From assembly GCA_028875075.1 (NCBI GenBank), contig JAPPGF010000012.1, forward strand, positions 62,461 to 126,460: a stretch of 64,000 nt of DNA, read 5' to 3'. A model generated the notes under the pieces. That model was given only the letters and a program-made list of their open reading frames with translations, was not told where the DNA came from and searched no databases. Position numbers and translations under genes: made by a program. Every line of letters starts with the position of its first letter. Position 1 is the stretch's first letter. The DNA is from Gemmatimonadota bacterium (GTDB taxonomy: Bacteria; Gemmatimonadota; Gemmatimonadetes; Longimicrobiales; Gaopeijiaceae). This document shows, in pieces, positions 10,620 to 20,357 of the stretch.

Positions 10620-11666
10620 TCAGGCGCCTGGAGGCCACCGGGAGCCATGCCGGGGAGCTCCGCCCGCGGCCGGCGCGCTCTCCTGGATCCTCTCCTCGAT
10701 AGCGAGGATCAGCTGCAGCGCCGCTCGGCCCTCCTGCCCGGAGACGGCGGGAGAAGCGCGTCCGAGCACGGCGTCGCGGAAATTCTCCAGCTCGCGCCGC
10801 AGGGGCTCGACCCCGTCGCCCCGGATCGGAATCCGCTCCACGATGCGCGCGAGATCGGGTGCGCCGTCCGGCCATGCTTCCGCGCACTCGTCCGCGAGCG
10901 CAGGCAACCCGCGCCGCAGACGGAGAAACTCCCCGTGCCCTGCCGCCAGGTCGAGGCTCAGGTAGCCGGATCGATGGAAGACGCGGAGCTTGCGCATGGG
11001 TTCGACCGATATCCTGCTGGCCGTGAGGTTGGCCACCGCGCCGGACTCGAAGACTAGTCGCGCATTGGCGATGTCGGCCCTTGCCGTGAGCACGGGCACA
11101 CCCACGGCCGCAATCTCCCGCACGGGCGCGCCTACAAGGCTCTGGACCAAATCCACGTCGTGGATCATGAGGTCGAGCGCGACGGCAACGTCTGTGCTCC
11201 GCGGAGAGAACGGCGCCAGGCGGTGCGATTCGACGAAGAGAGGCGTGTCCAGGAACGGCGCAGCCGCGATCACGGCCGGGTTGAACCGTTCGACGTGGCC
11301 GATCTGGATGAGCGACCCTGCCGCTTCGGCAGCAGCCAAGATCCGATCGGCGGACTGAAGCGTGGGCGCGATCGGCTTCTCCACGAGTACCGAGCGCCCG
11401 CGGGAGAGCGCGGCCGCCGCCACTTCCTCGTGGGAGGAGGTGGGCACGGCCACGACGACCGCGTCGGCGCTGTCCAGCAGGCCGTCCAGCGTGGGAAGCA
11501 CCGTCGCGCCAACGCGGACGGCCACCTCGTGCGCCCGCTCGGGGCGCACGTCGTACACACCCGACAGGGCAACCCCGGGAAGGCCGGACAGGATGCGAGC
11601 GTGGTGGAACCCGAGACTTCCCACACCCGCGACGCCGACGCGCAACCTGCGCTCGGCGGCACTCAT
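10620..11666 (-). CDS. Gfo/Idh/MocA-family oxidoreductase, GnnA-like
   Basis: This 348-residue protein has the N-terminal NAD(P)-binding fold (VGVAGVGSLGFHHARIL), the conserved VEKPIAPTL and the C-terminal alpha/beta domain of the Gfo/Idh/MocA family. It lies exactly between lpxA and lpxB and overlaps lpxA by four bases (ATGA). In Acidithiobacillus ferrooxidans the same position is occupied by gnnA and gnnB. Those two convert UDP-GlcNAc to UDP-GlcNAc3N, so that lipid A carries an amide-linked 3-acyl chain. An oxidation of UDP-GlcNAc C3 is therefore a reasonable proposal. The aminotransferase partner GnnB is not in the window, so the function remains inferred from position. Confidence 0.85.
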   Translation of the reverse strand: MSAAERRLRVGVAGVGSLGFHHARILSGLPGVALSGVYDVRPERAHEVAVRVGATVLPTLDGLLDSADAVVVAVPTSSHEEVAAAALSRGRSVLVEKPIAPTLQSADRILAAAEAAGSLIQIGHVERFNPAVIAAAPFLDTPLFVESHRLAPFSPRSTDVAVALDLMIHDVDLVQSLVGAPVREIAAVGVPVLTARADIANARLVFESGAVANLTASRISVEPMRKLRVFHRSGYLSLDLAAGHGEFLRLRRGLPALADECAEAWPDGAPDLARIVERIPIRGDGVEPLRRELENFRDAVLGRASPAVSGQEGRAALQLILAIEERIQESAPAAGGAPRHGSRWPPGA

Positions 11667-12475
11667 GGGGTGATTATGCCCCGCTCGCTGTTTCGGATGA
11701 AGGAGAGCAGGTGTAGGGCCTCGGGACACGGATCAATCTCTGCCTCTGCGCGTGCCAGGCCCTGCGAGATATTGAGACCCGATTGGAAGAGCAGGCGATA
11801 GCTGGTCTTGAGCGCCTGACGCACCTCCTCGGAGAATCCGCGGCGGATGAGGCCGACGGAGTTGAGACCGTAGAGCTTGGGGGAGCTGCCGGCCGCACGC
11901 AGGTAGGGTGGGACGTCCTGCGCGATCCGGGAGGCCCCGCCCACGAAGGCGTGCGCGCCGATGCGCACGAACTGATGGATCGCCGTGAGCCCGCCGACGG
12001 TCACCCAATCCTCGATCAGCACGTGCCCCGCCATGTTTACGGTGTTTGCCAGCACGACGTGGTTGCCCAGCTCGCAGTCGTGAGCGACGTGGGCGTAGGC
12101 CATGAGGAGGCAGTCGCTGCCCACCACCGTTCGGCCGGATGCCGCCGTCCCACGGTTCACGGTCGCGTACTCGCGGACCACCGTGCGGTCCCCGACCTCC
12201 AGGGTCGTGCGTTCGCCCTTGAACTTGAGATCTTGCGGATCCGTCCCGAGCACCGCGCCCTGGAAGATCCGGCAGTCTTGACCCACCACCGTGTCTCGCT
12301 CAATCAGCACGTGTGACCCGACCGTGGTTCCCGCGCCCAACGTCACGCCCGGCCCCACGATCGAGTACGGCCCGACCACGACGCCGCCACCGAGTGAGGC
12401 GCTGTCGTCGACCAGCGCGGTCGCGTGGACGCGGGCTTCGGCCCGCTCGGGTGTTCCGACCGCGGCCCCGCTCAT
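11663..12475 (-). CDS. lpxA: Acyl-ACP--UDP-N-acetylglucosamine O-acyltransferase LpxA
   Basis: LpxA transfers a 3-hydroxyacyl chain from acyl carrier protein to the 3-position of UDP-GlcNAc, the first step of lipid A synthesis. The 270-residue protein is built of left-handed beta-helix hexapeptide repeats. The catalytic histidine lies in AHVAHDC (His132, corresponding to His125 of E. coli). Other family motifs are TDPQDLKFKGE, REYATVNRGT, GGLTAIHQFVRIG and QDVPPYL, followed by the C-terminal helical domain. The ATG at 12475 overlaps the TGA of lpxC-fabZ. Its own TGA overlaps the start of the GnnA-like gene. Confidence 0.96.
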   Translation of the reverse strand: MSGAAVGTPERAEARVHATALVDDSASLGGGVVVGPYSIVGPGVTLGAGTTVGSHVLIERDTVVGQDCRIFQGAVLGTDPQDLKFKGERTTLEVGDRTVVREYATVNRGTAASGRTVVGSDCLLMAYAHVAHDCELGNHVVLANTVNMAGHVLIEDWVTVGGLTAIHQFVRIGAHAFVGGASRIAQDVPPYLRAAGSSPKLYGLNSVGLIRRGFSEEVRQALKTSYRLLFQSGLNISQGLARAEAEIDPCPEALHLLSFIRNSERGIITP

Positions 12476-13755
12476 GCGTCCAAGATCTTGGCCATCATCT
12501 CCGCCTCCACGGCGAGATGGCCGTCTACGGTTCCGGTGCCGCGCATGCGGCAGACTTGACGCCTTAGTTGAAGAACTTCGACCTCGAACACCAGCTGATC
12601 CCCCGGGGTCACGGGACGGCGCCACTTGACGCCATCGAGCGTCATGAAGTAGACGAGCTTTCCTGGGGTTTCGTTGCCCTCGAGCAAGAGCAGTCCGCCC
12701 ACCTGAGCCATGGCTTCGACCTGAAGGACGCCTGGCATTACCGGATGGAGCGGATAGTGGCCCTGAAAGAACGGTTCGTTGATCGTGACGTTCTTGATGC
12801 CCACGATGCGCTTGCCGGCCTCGAACTCGACGATCCGGTCCACCAGCAGCATGGGATAACGATGGGGCAGGTACCGCATGATCCTGCCCGCATCCAGGAC
12901 CGGGAGGCCGTCGCTCGGCCGTTGTAGGTCGGCCAGCGCACGAGCCAAGGCGACGTTGCCTCTGTGGCTGGGGCGCTCGGCTACCACGTGGCCGCGTATG
13001 CGCGCGCCCAGGAGCGCCAGGTCCCCGATCACGTCACCTGCCTTGTGGCGCACGAACTCGTCCGGAAATCTCAGGGCATCGTTGAGGACCGATTGTTCGT
13101 CCAGCACGACGGTGTTCTGGAGCGAGGCGCCCAAGGCTAGACCCCGCTCGAGGAGTGATTCCGCGTCCGCCCTGAAGCCGAACGTGCGCGCGGGGGCGAG
13201 TTCGCGCGCGAAAGAGTCCGGTGTGATCTCGAATGACCCGTACTGGCGGCGGATCACGGGATGCGAGAACTCAATCGTAGTGGACAGACGCAGCCCGGCG
13301 GCCGGCGCGACCACGTATGACGCGCCTCCGTCACAGTCCACAGCCAGAGGCTCCTTGAGGCGCAGGACGCGCGCCGCTTCATTCTGTTCCACGACGCCGG
13401 CCTCCCGCACCGCGTCGACGTAGTCGCGGAAGCTGCCGTCCCGGATGGGGAGCTCGGGCCCGGAGAGCTCGAGGAGGGCGTTGTCCACCGCCTGGCCTGC
13501 GAGCGCCGCGAGGACGTGCTCCACGGTCATGACCGTGACGTCGCCGGTGCCCAGGCGGGTCCCGAGTTCGGTACTCACCACGTGATCGAGATCCGCCGGA
13601 ATCTCGGGGCGGCCCGCGAGATCGACGCGCCGGAAGCGGATACCGGTCTCGGGCTCGGCGGGTTGCATCGTGACAGTCGCGGCCCTTCCCGAGTGCACGC
13701 CCACGCCGTCGAGCGCGATCTCCCGGGCCAGAGTACGCTGTCTGGGCTCTTTCAC
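12472..13755 (-). CDS. lpxC/fabZ: Bifunctional UDP-3-O-acyl-GlcNAc deacetylase / 3-hydroxyacyl-ACP dehydratase (LpxC-FabZ fusion)
   Basis: Two enzymes are fused in one 427-residue chain. Residues 1 to about 275 are LpxC, the zinc deacetylase that commits the cell to lipid A. The zinc ligands are His80, His237 and Asp241 ([14 protein letters not shown]), and the general acid is His264 (PSHRGN). Residues from about 285 are FabZ, the hot-dog-fold dehydratase of fatty acid synthesis, with catalytic His333 (FFQGHYP) and Glu347 ([11 protein letters not shown]). Such fusions are known from Bacteroidetes. They tie the competing fates of hydroxyacyl-ACP to one polypeptide. Start and stop overlap lpxD and lpxA by ATGA junctions. 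Confidence 0.96.
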   Translation of the reverse strand: MKEPRQRTLAREIALDGVGVHSGRAATVTMQPAEPETGIRFRRVDLAGRPEIPADLDHVVSTELGTRLGTGDVTVMTVEHVLAALAGQAVDNALLELSGPELPIRDGSFRDYVDAVREAGVVEQNEAARVLRLKEPLAVDCDGGASYVVAPAAGLRLSTTIEFSHPVIRRQYGSFEITPDSFARELAPARTFGFRADAESLLERGLALGASLQNTVVLDEQSVLNDALRFPDEFVRHKAGDVIGDLALLGARIRGHVVAERPSHRGNVALARALADLQRPSDGLPVLDAGRIMRYLPHRYPMLLVDRIVEFEAGKRIVGIKNVTINEPFFQGHYPLHPVMPGVLQVEAMAQVGGLLLLEGNETPGKLVYFMTLDGVKWRRPVTPGDQLVFEVEVLQLRRQVCRMRGTGTVDGHLAVEAEMMAKILDA

Positions 13756-14855
13756 GGGGCCCTTGCGGGCGCTCGAGCCCGACCGCGGTCTTCACCTTCC
13801 AGCGCCCGGAGGCGGCGGAACAACTCCGGAAGGCGCGGGATGAGCACCCAAGCCCTGCGCATCGGTCCCTGGTCCGCTGCAGGCGTTCCCATGACGGTGC
13901 TGCCGGCGGGCACGTCCCGGAAGACAACCGACTTGGCCGCGACCCGCACTCCGTCTCCGACGACGAGATGCCCGATGACCCCCGATTGCCCTCCCATCAT
14001 CACACCCGCGCCGAGCGTGGTGGAGCCCGCAATCCCCACCTGACCGGTGAGGATGCAGTGAGGTCCGATGCGGACGTTGTGGGCCACTTGGACGAGGTTG
14101 TCGAGCTTGCTCCCCCGGCCGATCACCGTGTCGCCGATCGAGCCGCGGTCGACACAGCTGTTGGCGCCGATCTCGACGTCGTCCTCGATAATGCAGCCGC
14201 CCACTTGAGGGACCTTTCGGTGCCCGCCGCCCGAGAATGCGTAACCGAAGCCGTCGCTGCCGATCCGCGCGCCCGCGTGCAGGATCACCCGGGCACCCAC
14301 GCGGACACCGTCGTACAGGCTGACGTGGGAGTGCAGGACCGTGTCGTCCCCGATCCGGCACCCCGCCCCGATTGACCCGTGGCTCCCGACGCGGACGCGC
14401 TCCCCCAGCGTCGTACGGTCGCCGATGACCGCGTGGGCGCCCACCTCGGCCTCGGCGCCGAGCACGACCCCTCTTCCCAAGGTGGCGGTCGGATGCACGC
14501 CAGGGCAACGCGCGGGTGAGGGGTGAAACCGGCCGAGCAGCGGAATCAGCGCACCGTGCGGGTCGGCGACTACGACGCGCGGCCGGGCATCGGACAGCCC
14601 GGCCTCCAGCTCTTGCGAGACAAGCAGCGCGCCCGCGCGGCTGGCCGGGATCTGGTCCCGATACCGGGGGGCGGTAAACGGCGCGATCTGGTCGGGACCC
14701 GCATTCGTGAGCGGCGCGATGCCGCGGATCTGCACACCCGCCTCGCCGACGAGCCGGCCGCCAAGGAGGGCCGCGATCTCGCCTAGGTCAAGGGGGGGCG
14801 AGGGCGCCGGGGAGGCTGCGCCGGGGGGGCGCAACGGAGCCGCGGGTTCGGGCAT
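13752..14855 (-). CDS. lpxD: UDP-3-O-acylglucosamine N-acyltransferase LpxD
   Basis: LpxD adds the second, amide-linked acyl chain to the lipid A precursor. The 367-residue protein has an N-terminal uridine-binding domain ([13 protein letters not shown]), a long hexapeptide-repeat beta-helix and a C-terminal helix. The catalytic histidine is His259 in [19 protein letters not shown] and [12 protein letters not shown] are typical of the family. The first 20 residues are rich in proline and alanine and may be non-conserved; a later start is possible. It overlaps lpxC-fabZ by four bases and follows skp after 17 bases. Confidence 0.95.
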   Translation of the reverse strand: MPEPAAPLRPPGAASPAPSPPLDLGEIAALLGGRLVGEAGVQIRGIAPLTNAGPDQIAPFTAPRYRDQIPASRAGALLVSQELEAGLSDARPRVVVADPHGALIPLLGRFHPSPARCPGVHPTATLGRGVVLGAEAEVGAHAVIGDRTTLGERVRVGSHGSIGAGCRIGDDTVLHSHVSLYDGVRVGARVILHAGARIGSDGFGYAFSGGGHRKVPQVGGCIIEDDVEIGANSCVDRGSIGDTVIGRGSKLDNLVQVAHNVRIGPHCILTGQVGIAGSTTLGAGVMMGGQSGVIGHLVVGDGVRVAAKSVVFRDVPAGSTVMGTPAADQGPMRRAWVLIPRLPELFRRLRALEGEDRGRARAPARAP

Positions 14856-14872
14856 CCCGCCCGGCGCTCCAG

Positions 14873-15400
14873 TCAGCGGGCGGCGTCCGCCGCCGCCTGC
14901 AACCGCTGGATTACCTCCTGGGTCAAGTCAAGTATAGGATCGGCGGCCACGACACCTCCGGCCGCGACGTCCAGGATGAGCGAATAGCTGCCCTCGGCGC
15001 GGACCTCCTCGATCGTCTGGTTGATCCTGTCCATGACCGGCTGGACAAGCTCCTGCTGGCGTTGCGCCGCTTGCTCGTCGATGGCGGCGAGGCGCTCCTG
15101 ATAAGCCTGCTGCCTGGTCCTTATGTCAGCTTCACGCTGCTGCTTGGCGGGGGGGGACAACATGGCCTGCTGCTGCTCGTACTGCCGGACTAGGTCCTCC
15201 AGCTCGGTGGCCATCTGCTGCACCTCCGAGCGATAGCTCTCCATGTCCTGATCGAACTGCTCCTGGGCCTCCTGAGCACCCGGGGTCTCGGGCAGGATTG
15301 CCTGCGAGTTCACGTATCCGATCTTCATCTGGGCGGCCGTGACGCCAGGCGCCCCGAATATCAGCAGGAGTGCGGCTGCGGCGAACAGCGTACGCGTCAT
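14873..15400 (-). CDS. skp: OmpH/Skp family periplasmic chaperone
   Basis: Skp-type chaperones hold unfolded outer-membrane proteins in the periplasm and deliver them to the Bam complex. The 175-residue protein starts with a signal peptide (hydrophobic residues 5-18, likely cleavage after VTAA). The family motif [12 protein letters not shown] follows, then a long glutamine-rich helical region forming the tentacles. The ATG at 15400 was chosen because a clear GGGGAG lies six bases upstream and the signal peptide then begins immediately. Position between bamA and lpxD matches the classical bamA-skp-lpxD order. Confidence 0.93.
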   Translation of the reverse strand: MTRTLFAAAALLLIFGAPGVTAAQMKIGYVNSQAILPETPGAQEAQEQFDQDMESYRSEVQQMATELEDLVRQYEQQQAMLSPPAKQQREADIRTRQQAYQERLAAIDEQAAQRQQELVQPVMDRINQTIEEVRAEGSYSLILDVAAGGVVAADPILDLTQEVIQRLQAAADAAR

Positions 15401-15429
15401 CGTAGTCTCCCCTGTGCGGTCGCGGTCGG

Positions 15430-17874
15430 TCATAACCCGCGGCCGCCCATATTGAAATGGAACTGCCACCCGGGCTCGGGCTTGTCGAACCCGTAAGCGT
15501 AGTCGATCCCGATCGGCCCGAACGGCGTCATCAGCTGGACGCCGACACCGCCGCCGCGGTAGAGCCTGCTCGGATCGACGTCGCGCGGGTCTGCCCACAC
15601 GTTGCCCGCGTCCAGGAAGGCGGAAATCGAGGCGTTGTCGCTCATGCGCAGGGCGTATTCCGCCGTGAGCGACAAGAAAGCGTCCCCGATCCGGTCACCC
15701 TCCTGGATGCCCGCCGCCCCCTCCGCGTAGAAACCAAACGGCGTGATGGCGGTCTCGTCATAGCCCCTGAGCTCCTCCCCGAACTGTACACCCCCCATGA
15801 AGAATCGGTCGAAGGGGAAACGGCTCGCGTCACCGAAGATGGCGCCGGCCCGCAGCGAGAGCCCGAACGCGAACTGCGGCCCGCCGGCACCCGCTGCGCC
15901 GCCCCCGAGTTGGCCGACGGGCACCCACCAGGTGCCCTCCAGCCTGTGCTTGATGAAGTCGCCGTCGCCGCCCAGGAGCCCGCCGTTCACCTCGATATTC
16001 CAGCTCTGGCGCGAGCCGAGCGTCGGAAAGATCGGGTGGTTCACGGTGTTGCGGGTGATGCCGAACAGGAACGTGCTCTGTGTTCCTGGCGGCAGGCCGA
16101 ACAACGACGTGTCGTCCACGTCGCTGAATAGCTCATAGTCGGTACGCGCGATCGAGTATCCGGTGAACACGCGAGTACGTGTCGCGTTGGGTACCGGGAA
16201 ACCGAAGTTCGCCGACGCGCCGACGCGCCGCCGCCGGCCGGTCGCGAACTGGAAGAAGCGGTCGCGGGCGTTGAACAGGCTGACCGAACCGCTCACCTGG
16301 CTCTTCAGGAGCGCGGGATCGGTGAAGGAAAGCTCAAAATTGTTGAGGTAGCGCCCGAAGTCCCACCTCAGTCGACCCGACTTGGCCTGGCCGAACAGAT
16401 TCGGCTGTTCGTAGCCGACGAAGCCGGACAACCCCACTCCTCCTCCCACCGAAGTACCGAAGTTCACCGATCCGGTCTGCCGCTCGCGCACGTTGAAGAT
16501 GATGTCCACGTCCCCGGTCTCGGGGTCGGGCTGGATGTCGGGCGGCGGCATCGGCGTCTCGAAGAACCCGAGGGACGCGATGCTCTGGTAGCTCTGAAGC
16601 ACGAGGGCTTGGCTGTAGCGATCGCCCGGCAAGAGGAAGACACGGTCGCGGACGACCCAGTCGTACGTATAGTCGTTTCCCGTCACGGCCACGCGACGGA
16701 TGTAGGCGGGCAGACCCTCGCGGATCACCCAGCTCACGTCCACCGTCGGCTGCTCGCCCTCCCGTGCCGGGTTCTTGAGGATGCTCGGGATCAGCTGCGC
16801 GTAGAGGAAGCCTTGGTTGGCGTAGAGCTCGCGGACCTCTTCGGCGGCCGACTCGAACGCCACCTGATCGAAAACGCGACCCGCAACCGCCTCGGCGCCG
16901 CCCCCGATGCCAAGCCCGGCAAGCAGGCCTCCACGTTCGGGACTGAAGTACAGCTCGAGCACGCTGTCGGGGAACTCCCGATTGCCCTCGACGGAGAAGT
17001 CTGCGATCCGGTACTGCGGCCCTTCGTCAACGGTCAGTTCGATGCGGGCCTTGCCCGTCTGCGGGTCCACGACTAGCGTGTCTTCGAGGATCTGGAAATC
17101 GAGGAAGCCGCGCGCGTAGTAGACGGCGGGGATCGCGTTCTCGAGATCCTCGTCGTAGAGGGTCGGATCGTACGTGCCGGACTTGAACCACAAGAACCCC
17201 TCCGGCTGGATCGCCATGGCGTCGACGATGGCCTCGGCCGCCACGCGCTCGGATCCGTGCACCCGGAAGTCCGCCACCGTGACCCGTGTGCCCTCGGTGA
17301 CCTCCAGCACGACGTCGACCACGTTCACCGTGTCCGGCACCGGCTCGAGCCGCTCCTCGATACGGGCGAAGGGGATACCCTTCCTGGCCAGCTCGGAGCG
17401 GATGAACGCCTGCGCTTCGGCGACCTCGCTGGGCGAGTACGGCTGATTGGGCTCCAGACCGGTCGTGTCGCGCGTCTCCCTCTCGCTGGCGTTTCGCAGG
17501 CCCACGAAGGAGACGTTCCTGACGTGCGGGTGCTCCTCCACATCCACCACCAGCACGGCCCGGTCGTTGCCCGCCTCGGAGTCCACGGCACGCACAGACA
17601 CGTCTGCGAACTGCCCCGACGCCATCAGCTCCTTGGTGCCCCGCTGGATATCGCGGAACGAGACACTGGCGTCGGGCTGCACGCCGAAGTACGCCCGAAT
17701 GATGTTCACCGAGTTGCGGGTGTTGCCTACCACCTCGACCGAGTCGACGACGACGCGGGGGGTGACCATGGGAGCATCCTGCGCCCGGCCCTTGGCGGGC
17801 GTCAGAACGGCGAAGAAGGCCGCCGCCACGAGGGCGGCGACCTTCTCGGCGTCGTGCGTGCGGCGAGCGCGCAT
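15430..17874 (-). CDS. bamA: Outer membrane protein assembly factor BamA
   Basis: BamA is the Omp85-family insertase that folds beta-barrels into the outer membrane. The 814-residue precursor has a signal peptide (cleavage near GRAQD), then POTRA repeats over roughly residues 37-430, beginning with RVVVDSVEVVGNTRNS. A C-terminal 16-strand barrel follows, containing FMGGVQFGEELRGY and LYRGGGVGVQL. The chain ends in WQFHFNMGGRGL, so the usual final aromatic is followed by a short tail. Its ATG overlaps the TGA of clpC (TGATG), an unusual coupling of outer-membrane assembly to a protease ATPase. Skp follows after 29 bases. Confidence 0.96.
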   Translation of the reverse strand: MRARRTHDAEKVAALVAAAFFAVLTPAKGRAQDAPMVTPRVVVDSVEVVGNTRNSVNIIRAYFGVQPDASVSFRDIQRGTKELMASGQFADVSVRAVDSEAGNDRAVLVVDVEEHPHVRNVSFVGLRNASERETRDTTGLEPNQPYSPSEVAEAQAFIRSELARKGIPFARIEERLEPVPDTVNVVDVVLEVTEGTRVTVADFRVHGSERVAAEAIVDAMAIQPEGFLWFKSGTYDPTLYDEDLENAIPAVYYARGFLDFQILEDTLVVDPQTGKARIELTVDEGPQYRIADFSVEGNREFPDSVLELYFSPERGGLLAGLGIGGGAEAVAGRVFDQVAFESAAEEVRELYANQGFLYAQLIPSILKNPAREGEQPTVDVSWVIREGLPAYIRRVAVTGNDYTYDWVVRDRVFLLPGDRYSQALVLQSYQSIASLGFFETPMPPPDIQPDPETGDVDIIFNVRERQTGSVNFGTSVGGGVGLSGFVGYEQPNLFGQAKSGRLRWDFGRYLNNFELSFTDPALLKSQVSGSVSLFNARDRFFQFATGRRRRVGASANFGFPVPNATRTRVFTGYSIARTDYELFSDVDDTSLFGLPPGTQSTFLFGITRNTVNHPIFPTLGSRQSWNIEVNGGLLGGDGDFIKHRLEGTWWVPVGQLGGGAAGAGGPQFAFGLSLRAGAIFGDASRFPFDRFFMGGVQFGEELRGYDETAITPFGFYAEGAAGIQEGDRIGDAFLSLTAEYALRMSDNASISAFLDAGNVWADPRDVDPSRLYRGGGVGVQLMTPFGPIGIDYAYGFDKPEPGWQFHFNMGGRGL

Positions 17875-20354
17875 CAGGTCTTCGTGTGCGATCCGGCGCG
17901 AAGGGAAAGGCCTTCCCCGCCTTCCGTCACGCCGACCTCGATCTCGTCACCCGAGCTGAACTCGGCCATCAGGATCTTCTCCGAGAGCGGATCCTCCAAG
18001 TAGCGCTGGATCGCTCGCCTGAGCGGCCGTGCCCCGAACTTCTCGTCGTAGCCCTTCTCGGTGAGGAAATCGATCGCCTCGGCGCTCAGCACGAGCGTGA
18101 TTTGCTCCTCGGCCAACCGGTCGTGCACGTCCCTCAGCAAGATGTGCACGATCTGGCCAATCTGCTCCCGGTCGAGCGGATGGAACACGATCGTGTCGTC
18201 CACTCTGTTCAGGAACTCCGGGTTGAACGCCCGCTCGATCTCTTCCCTCACCTTGTCGCGCATGAACTCGTAGCTGGACTTGGGATCGGCCCGCTGAAAT
18301 CCCAAGCCGCCGCCCTTGGAGATGTCCCGGGCGCCCAGGTTCGAGGTCATGATGAGCACCGTGTTCTTGAAGTCGATCACCCGGCCGTAGTTGTCGGTGA
18401 GGTGTCCCTCGTCGAGCACCTGGAGCAGGATGTTGAACACGTCGGGGTGCGCCTTCTCGACCTCGTCCAGCAGCACGACCGAGTACGGACGTCGACGCAC
18501 GGCCTTCGTGAGTGCGCCGGAGTCCTCGTAGCCCACGTATCCTGGAGGCGCACCGATCAGGCGCGACACCGAGAACTTCTCCATGTACTCGCTCATGTCG
18601 ACGCGAATCAGCGCCTCGCGGTCAGCGAACAGGAACTCGGCGAGCGCGCGGGCGAGTTCGGTCTTCCCGACACCGGTCGGGCCGGAGAAGATGAACGAGC
18701 CGATCGGACGCTTCGGGTCCTTGAGACCCGCGCGGCTGCGCCGAATGGCCCGGCTGATCGCCGCGATCGCGTCCTGCTGGCCCACGACGCGTGTGTGGAG
18801 CTCCTCCTCCATGTGGACCAACCGTTCCGTCTCGGCCTGGCGGATGCGCGTGACCAGGATCCCGGTCCAGCGGCTGACGATGAATGCCACGTCGTCCTGA
18901 GAGATCTCGGGCCGATGGAGCTTGCGGTCCTCCTCCCAGGCCTCGTGCTTCTCCTTGATCTGCTTGAGCAGGTCCCGCTCCCGGTCACGCAGCTCGGCCG
19001 CACGTTCGAAATCCTGGTCGCGGATGGCCGCTTCCTTCCGCTCGCTGATCCCGGCGAGCACGTCCTTCAGTTCCTCGACCTCGGGCGGCGGCACTTGGCT
19101 GGCGATCCGCGCCCTGGCCCCGGCCTCGTCAATCACGTCGATCGCCTTGTCGGGCAGGAACCGGTCCGTGATGTAGCGGTCAGAGAGCTTGGCGGCCTGC
19201 TCAAGCGTGACATCGGGGAGCACGACGTGATGATGGTCCTCGTAGTGCGTGCGCAGGCCCTTGAGGATCTCGATCGTCTCCTCCGGCGACGGCGGGTCCA
19301 CGATCACCGGCTGGAAGCGGCGCTCGAGCGCGCCGTCTTTCTCGATGTACTTGCGGTACTCGTTGAGCGTGGACGCACCGATGCACTGAAGCTCCCCGCG
19401 CGCCAGGCCCGGCTTCAGCATGTTCGACGCGTCAATCGCGCCCTCGGCGGCACCGGCACCGACCAACGTGTGCAGTTCGTCGATGAACAGGATCACGTTC
19501 TGGTTCTGCTGGATCTCGTTCATCACGGCCTTGAGGCGCTCCTCGAACTGACCGCGGTACTTGGTGCCCGCGATCACGGCGGCCATGTCGAGCGCTAGCA
19601 CGCGGAAATCTTTGAGCGCGTCGGTGACCTCGTTGCGGGAGATGAGCTGCGCGAGCCCCTCGACGATGGCCGTCTTGCCCACGCCCGGCTCACCGATCAA
19701 CACCGGGTTGTTCTTCTTGCGGCGGCACAGGATCTCGACCACGCGCTCGATCTCCGTGGTCCGGCCGATGGTCGGATCGAGCTTGCCCTCACGGGCGAGC
19801 TCTGTGAGGTCCCTGCAGAAGTGGTCGAGTGCGGGCGTCTTCGATTTCTTCTCGCCCTTCTGGCCCGGCTGTTGCGACTGTCCGCCGCCGATCGCCGCGG
19901 GCTCGGAGGGACTTACGTCCGAGCCGAGCACCTTGAGCGTCTCGGCCCGGGCCTCGTCGAGCGTCACTCCGAGCGCGTTCAGCACCTGGGCCGCGATCCC
20001 TTTCTCCTCGCGCAGCAGCCCGAGCAGCAGGTGTTCGGTGCCCACGTAGGAGTGGTTGAAGTCGCGGGCCTCGGCCATCGCGAACTCAAGCACCTTCTTG
20101 GCGCGCGACGTGTAGGGGAGCTCGCCCAAGGCGATGGTGGCCTTCCCCTTGCGGACCGACTCCTCGACGCGCTCGTGGATCTGGTCGAGGTCCACGTTCA
20201 GGTGCTGCAGCACCGCGGCCGCGACTCCCTCGCCTTCGCGGATGAGGCCCAACAGGATGTGCTCCGTGCCGACGTAGTCGTGCTGGAGGCGGATGGCCTC
20301 CTCGCGCGCCATGGCCAGCACCTTCCGCACCCTGTCAGTGAAGTTGTAGTTCAT
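17874..20354 (-). CDS. clpC: ATP-dependent Clp protease ATP-binding subunit ClpC
   Basis: ClpC is a HSP100 AAA+ unfoldase that feeds substrates to ClpP. The 826 residues contain two Clp_N repeats (each with the [12 protein letters not shown]-type signature) and a first ATPase module (GEPGVGKTA). The middle domain has a UVR motif ([12 protein letters not shown]) that interacts with adaptors such as McsA/McsB. The second ATPase module carries GPTGVGKTE and the C-terminal D2 small domain [19 protein letters not shown]. It lies three bases after mcsB, forming the mcsA-mcsB-clpC unit, in which McsB marks proteins with phosphoarginine for ClpCP. CtsR, the usual repressor encoded in this operon in Firmicutes, is absent. 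Confidence 0.97.
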   Translation of the reverse strand: MNYNFTDRVRKVLAMAREEAIRLQHDYVGTEHILLGLIREGEGVAAAVLQHLNVDLDQIHERVEESVRKGKATIALGELPYTSRAKKVLEFAMAEARDFNHSYVGTEHLLLGLLREEKGIAAQVLNALGVTLDEARAETLKVLGSDVSPSEPAAIGGGQSQQPGQKGEKKSKTPALDHFCRDLTELAREGKLDPTIGRTTEIERVVEILCRRKKNNPVLIGEPGVGKTAIVEGLAQLISRNEVTDALKDFRVLALDMAAVIAGTKYRGQFEERLKAVMNEIQQNQNVILFIDELHTLVGAGAAEGAIDASNMLKPGLARGELQCIGASTLNEYRKYIEKDGALERRFQPVIVDPPSPEETIEILKGLRTHYEDHHHVVLPDVTLEQAAKLSDRYITDRFLPDKAIDVIDEAGARARIASQVPPPEVEELKDVLAGISERKEAAIRDQDFERAAELRDRERDLLKQIKEKHEAWEEDRKLHRPEISQDDVAFIVSRWTGILVTRIRQAETERLVHMEEELHTRVVGQQDAIAAISRAIRRSRAGLKDPKRPIGSFIFSGPTGVGKTELARALAEFLFADREALIRVDMSEYMEKFSVSRLIGAPPGYVGYEDSGALTKAVRRRPYSVVLLDEVEKAHPDVFNILLQVLDEGHLTDNYGRVIDFKNTVLIMTSNLGARDISKGGGLGFQRADPKSSYEFMRDKVREEIERAFNPEFLNRVDDTIVFHPLDREQIGQIVHILLRDVHDRLAEEQITLVLSAEAIDFLTEKGYDEKFGARPLRRAIQRYLEDPLSEKILMAEFSSGDEIEVGVTEGGEGLSLRAGSHTKT

Positions 20355-20357
20355 GGC

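Noticed and set aside
17886-19598. Long open frame on the plus strand opposite clpC
   Set aside because: It is fully antisense to a highly conserved gene, has no motifs, and reflects high GC at third positions. The same applies to the long plus-strand frames at 836-2068 and 34568-36115.
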